A stretch of DNA of 7,222 bases from Bacillota bacterium (GTDB lineage: Bacteria; Bacillota; Clostridia; Tissierellales; Sedimentibacteraceae), in contig JAEZGU010000132.1 of assembly GCA_023416855.1 (NCBI GenBank), forward strand, positions 1 to 7,222, written 5' to 3'. Positions 6,145 through 7,222 of this stretch are shown piece after piece. Position 1 is the first letter of the stretch, and the number at the start of each line of letters is the position of its first letter. The notes below the pieces were generated by a model, which did no database searches, was not told the DNA's origin, and worked only from the letters and a program-made list of their open reading frames with translations. The position numbers were made by a program, and so were the translations under genes.

Positions 6145-6981
6145 ATGCAGAAATTATGTATGACAGTAAATAAGTTTTTCAAACTGCCTGTACACCCCTT
6201 TAATTTGAATAATGAAGGGAAAAAATCTTATGCAGAGTGGCAATATGAAAAGGGTATTGAAACAATAAAATTTTATTTGAAACATACTGATGTTGATGAA
6301 ATGTTTAAGGACAAAGTTGTTTTGGATATTGGCTGCGGTGCTGCAGGCAAAACAATTTTTTATGCATCCAAGGGAGTTAAAAAAATTACCGGAGTGGAAA
6401 TATTAAGTAAATATAAACAAGAAGCTGAAGAATTAGCCAAGAAGTATGGTATGGAGGACATATTTGAATTTGTTAGTGCGGATGCTTCAAATACACCCTT
6501 TGAAGACGAATATTTTGATACTATCATTATGAATGATGCTATGGAGCATGTAGATGAACCTGAAAAGGTACTGAAGGAATGCTATAGAATTCTTAAAAAG
6601 AACGGAAAGCTCTATTTAAATTTCCCCCCATACAATCATCCATATGGTGCTCACTTAAGTGATGCAATAGGAATGCCTTGGGTACATGTGTTTTTTGGCG
6701 AAAAAACACTAATAAATACATATAAAGAATTAGTTAAGGACTTGCCTGATGGCAAGGAAAGAATAGAATTTAGAATAGGAAAAAGACCTGATGGATCAGA
6801 GTATTTTTCATATATTAATAAAATGACAATAAAAAGGGCAAAACAAATAATAGAAAACAGTGATTTTAAAGTAGAATATTATTCAGAAGAGCCTCTTAGA
6901 AATATATTTAAGTATCCTGCTAAACTACCGGGAGTAAAGGAATTCTTGGTAAAAATGGTGGTATGTGTATTAAAAAAATAA
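6145..6981 (+). CDS. Class I SAM-dependent methyltransferase
   Basis: The product has 278 residues. A Rossmann-type methyltransferase domain (about 55-165, Methyltransf_11 style) shows motif I LDIGCGAAGKT (60-70), the acidic end of the second strand GVE (E85), SAD at 111-113 as the adenine-contact motif, a TIIMNDAMEHVDEP strand and turn (126-139), and NGKLYLNFPPYNHPYG (153-168). The H-rich stretch after this, AHLSDAIGMPWVHVFFGEK, and the C-terminal helices probably form the acceptor pocket. It has no signal peptide and no clear membrane span, so it acts in the cytoplasm. The acceptor is not readable from sequence. Close relatives I would expect are sugar or glycan methyltransferases of surface-polysaccharide loci, which agrees with the DUF5693-like gene 21 nt downstream. 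The start follows AAGAAGG (6131-6137) with 7 nt spacing. Confidence 0.9.
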   Translation: MQKLCMTVNKFFKLPVHPFNLNNEGKKSYAEWQYEKGIETIKFYLKHTDVDEMFKDKVVLDIGCGAAGKTIFYASKGVKKITGVEILSKYKQEAEELAKKYGMEDIFEFVSADASNTPFEDEYFDTIIMNDAMEHVDEPEKVLKECYRILKKNGKLYLNFPPYNHPYGAHLSDAIGMPWVHVFFGEKTLINTYKELVKDLPDGKERIEFRIGKRPDGSEYFSYINKMTIKRAKQIIENSDFKVEYYSEEPLRNIFKYPAKLPGVKEFLVKMVVCVLKK

Positions 6982-7002
6982 TTTATAGCATGGGGAGTTA
7001 AA

Positions 7003-7222
7003 ATGAAATTCAAAATAGATAAAATTGTTTTAGCATTAATATCTTTATCCCTTTTGATTGGGATTTATACAATTTATCAGAGAGTAGAAATAGAAAAACA
7101 ATATAAAACAGCAGAAATTATTTTAGATTACAGCGAAATGAAAAAATTTGCCGATAGTACCAATGAAGATTTAAGTTGGTGGTTGAAAGAATTTAAAGAG
7201 TATGGCGCACATTCTGTTTCAA
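7003..7222 (+). CDS. DUF5693-like membrane protein, N-terminal part (runs off the window)
   Basis: The frame opens with ATG after GGGGAG (6992-6997, 5 nt spacing), 21 nt past the methyltransferase stop, and stays open to the window edge (73 codons). The start is MKFKIDKIV followed by a hydrophobic span (LALISLSLLIGIYTIY, about residues 10-25), then RVEIEKQYKTAEIILDYSEM and WWLKEFKEYGAHSV. The RVEVEKxYKxVEIVxDYxD plus WLxxFKExGxxSV pattern just after one N-terminal span is what I recall for DUF5693 proteins of Firmicutes. These are large multi-pass proteins often close to surface-polymer genes such as csaB. No intervening terminator is seen, so it should be co-transcribed with the methyltransferase. 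Family assignment is from memory of the pattern; function is unknown. Confidence 0.75.
   Translation, partial: MKFKIDKIVLALISLSLLIGIYTIYQRVEIEKQYKTAEIILDYSEMKKFADSTNEDLSWWLKEFKEYGAHSVS

Noticed and set aside
6128..6163. Short frame (MKKVKICRNYV) overlapping the methyltransferase start
   Set aside because: It has only 11 codons, no SD of its own, and its sequence is the SD region of the downstream gene; an upstream regulatory peptide is possible but unsupported.

Overview
The window is AT-rich, uses Gly-rich Shine-Dalgarno (SD) sites of the GGAG type and has compact operons. The gene content fits a low-GC Gram-positive anaerobe of the Clostridia/Tissierellia kind: a folate-dependent histidine degradation cluster with HutP, a Pol I of the Bacillus/Clostridium type with a dead proofreading site, and a DUF5693-like protein. 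Genus cannot be settled from the sequence alone. A possible sporulation-type (sigma-K-like) promoter is consistent with a spore former but does not prove it.

Left part (1-1217, + strand): the tail of a histidine-utilisation operon. It holds the last 33 codons of a probable imidazolonepropionase (hutI), a stand-alone formimidoyl-tetrahydrofolate cyclodeaminase (fchA-type), and hutP, the L-histidine- and Mg-dependent RNA-binding antiterminator. An intrinsic terminator closes the operon. Here hutP is promoter-distal, whereas in Bacillus subtilis it is the first gene.

Middle gap (1218-1475): this stretch is not empty. On the minus strand it encodes a 34-residue Gly-rich, single-hydrophobic-segment peptide with a textbook SD and a sigma-K-like promoter. 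It converges on the hut terminator. The plus strand carries a sigma-A-like promoter for the next operon.

Central operon (1476-5418, + strand): polA (DNA polymerase I), coaE (dephospho-CoA kinase, start overlapping polA by 14 nt) and an unrecognised single-pass membrane protein. A near-perfect bidirectional hairpin ends it and also ends the convergent minus-strand gene, which encodes a secreted protein with a TTG start and a conserved-looking PRDDGRG block of unknown function.

Right part (5953-7222): a divergent intergenic region with a good sigma-A promoter in each direction, then a class I SAM-dependent methyltransferase and the start of a DUF5693-like membrane protein that runs off the window. 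This looks like the beginning of a cell-surface or glycan-related operon. No rRNA, tRNA, CRISPR, insertion sequence or phage signature was seen.
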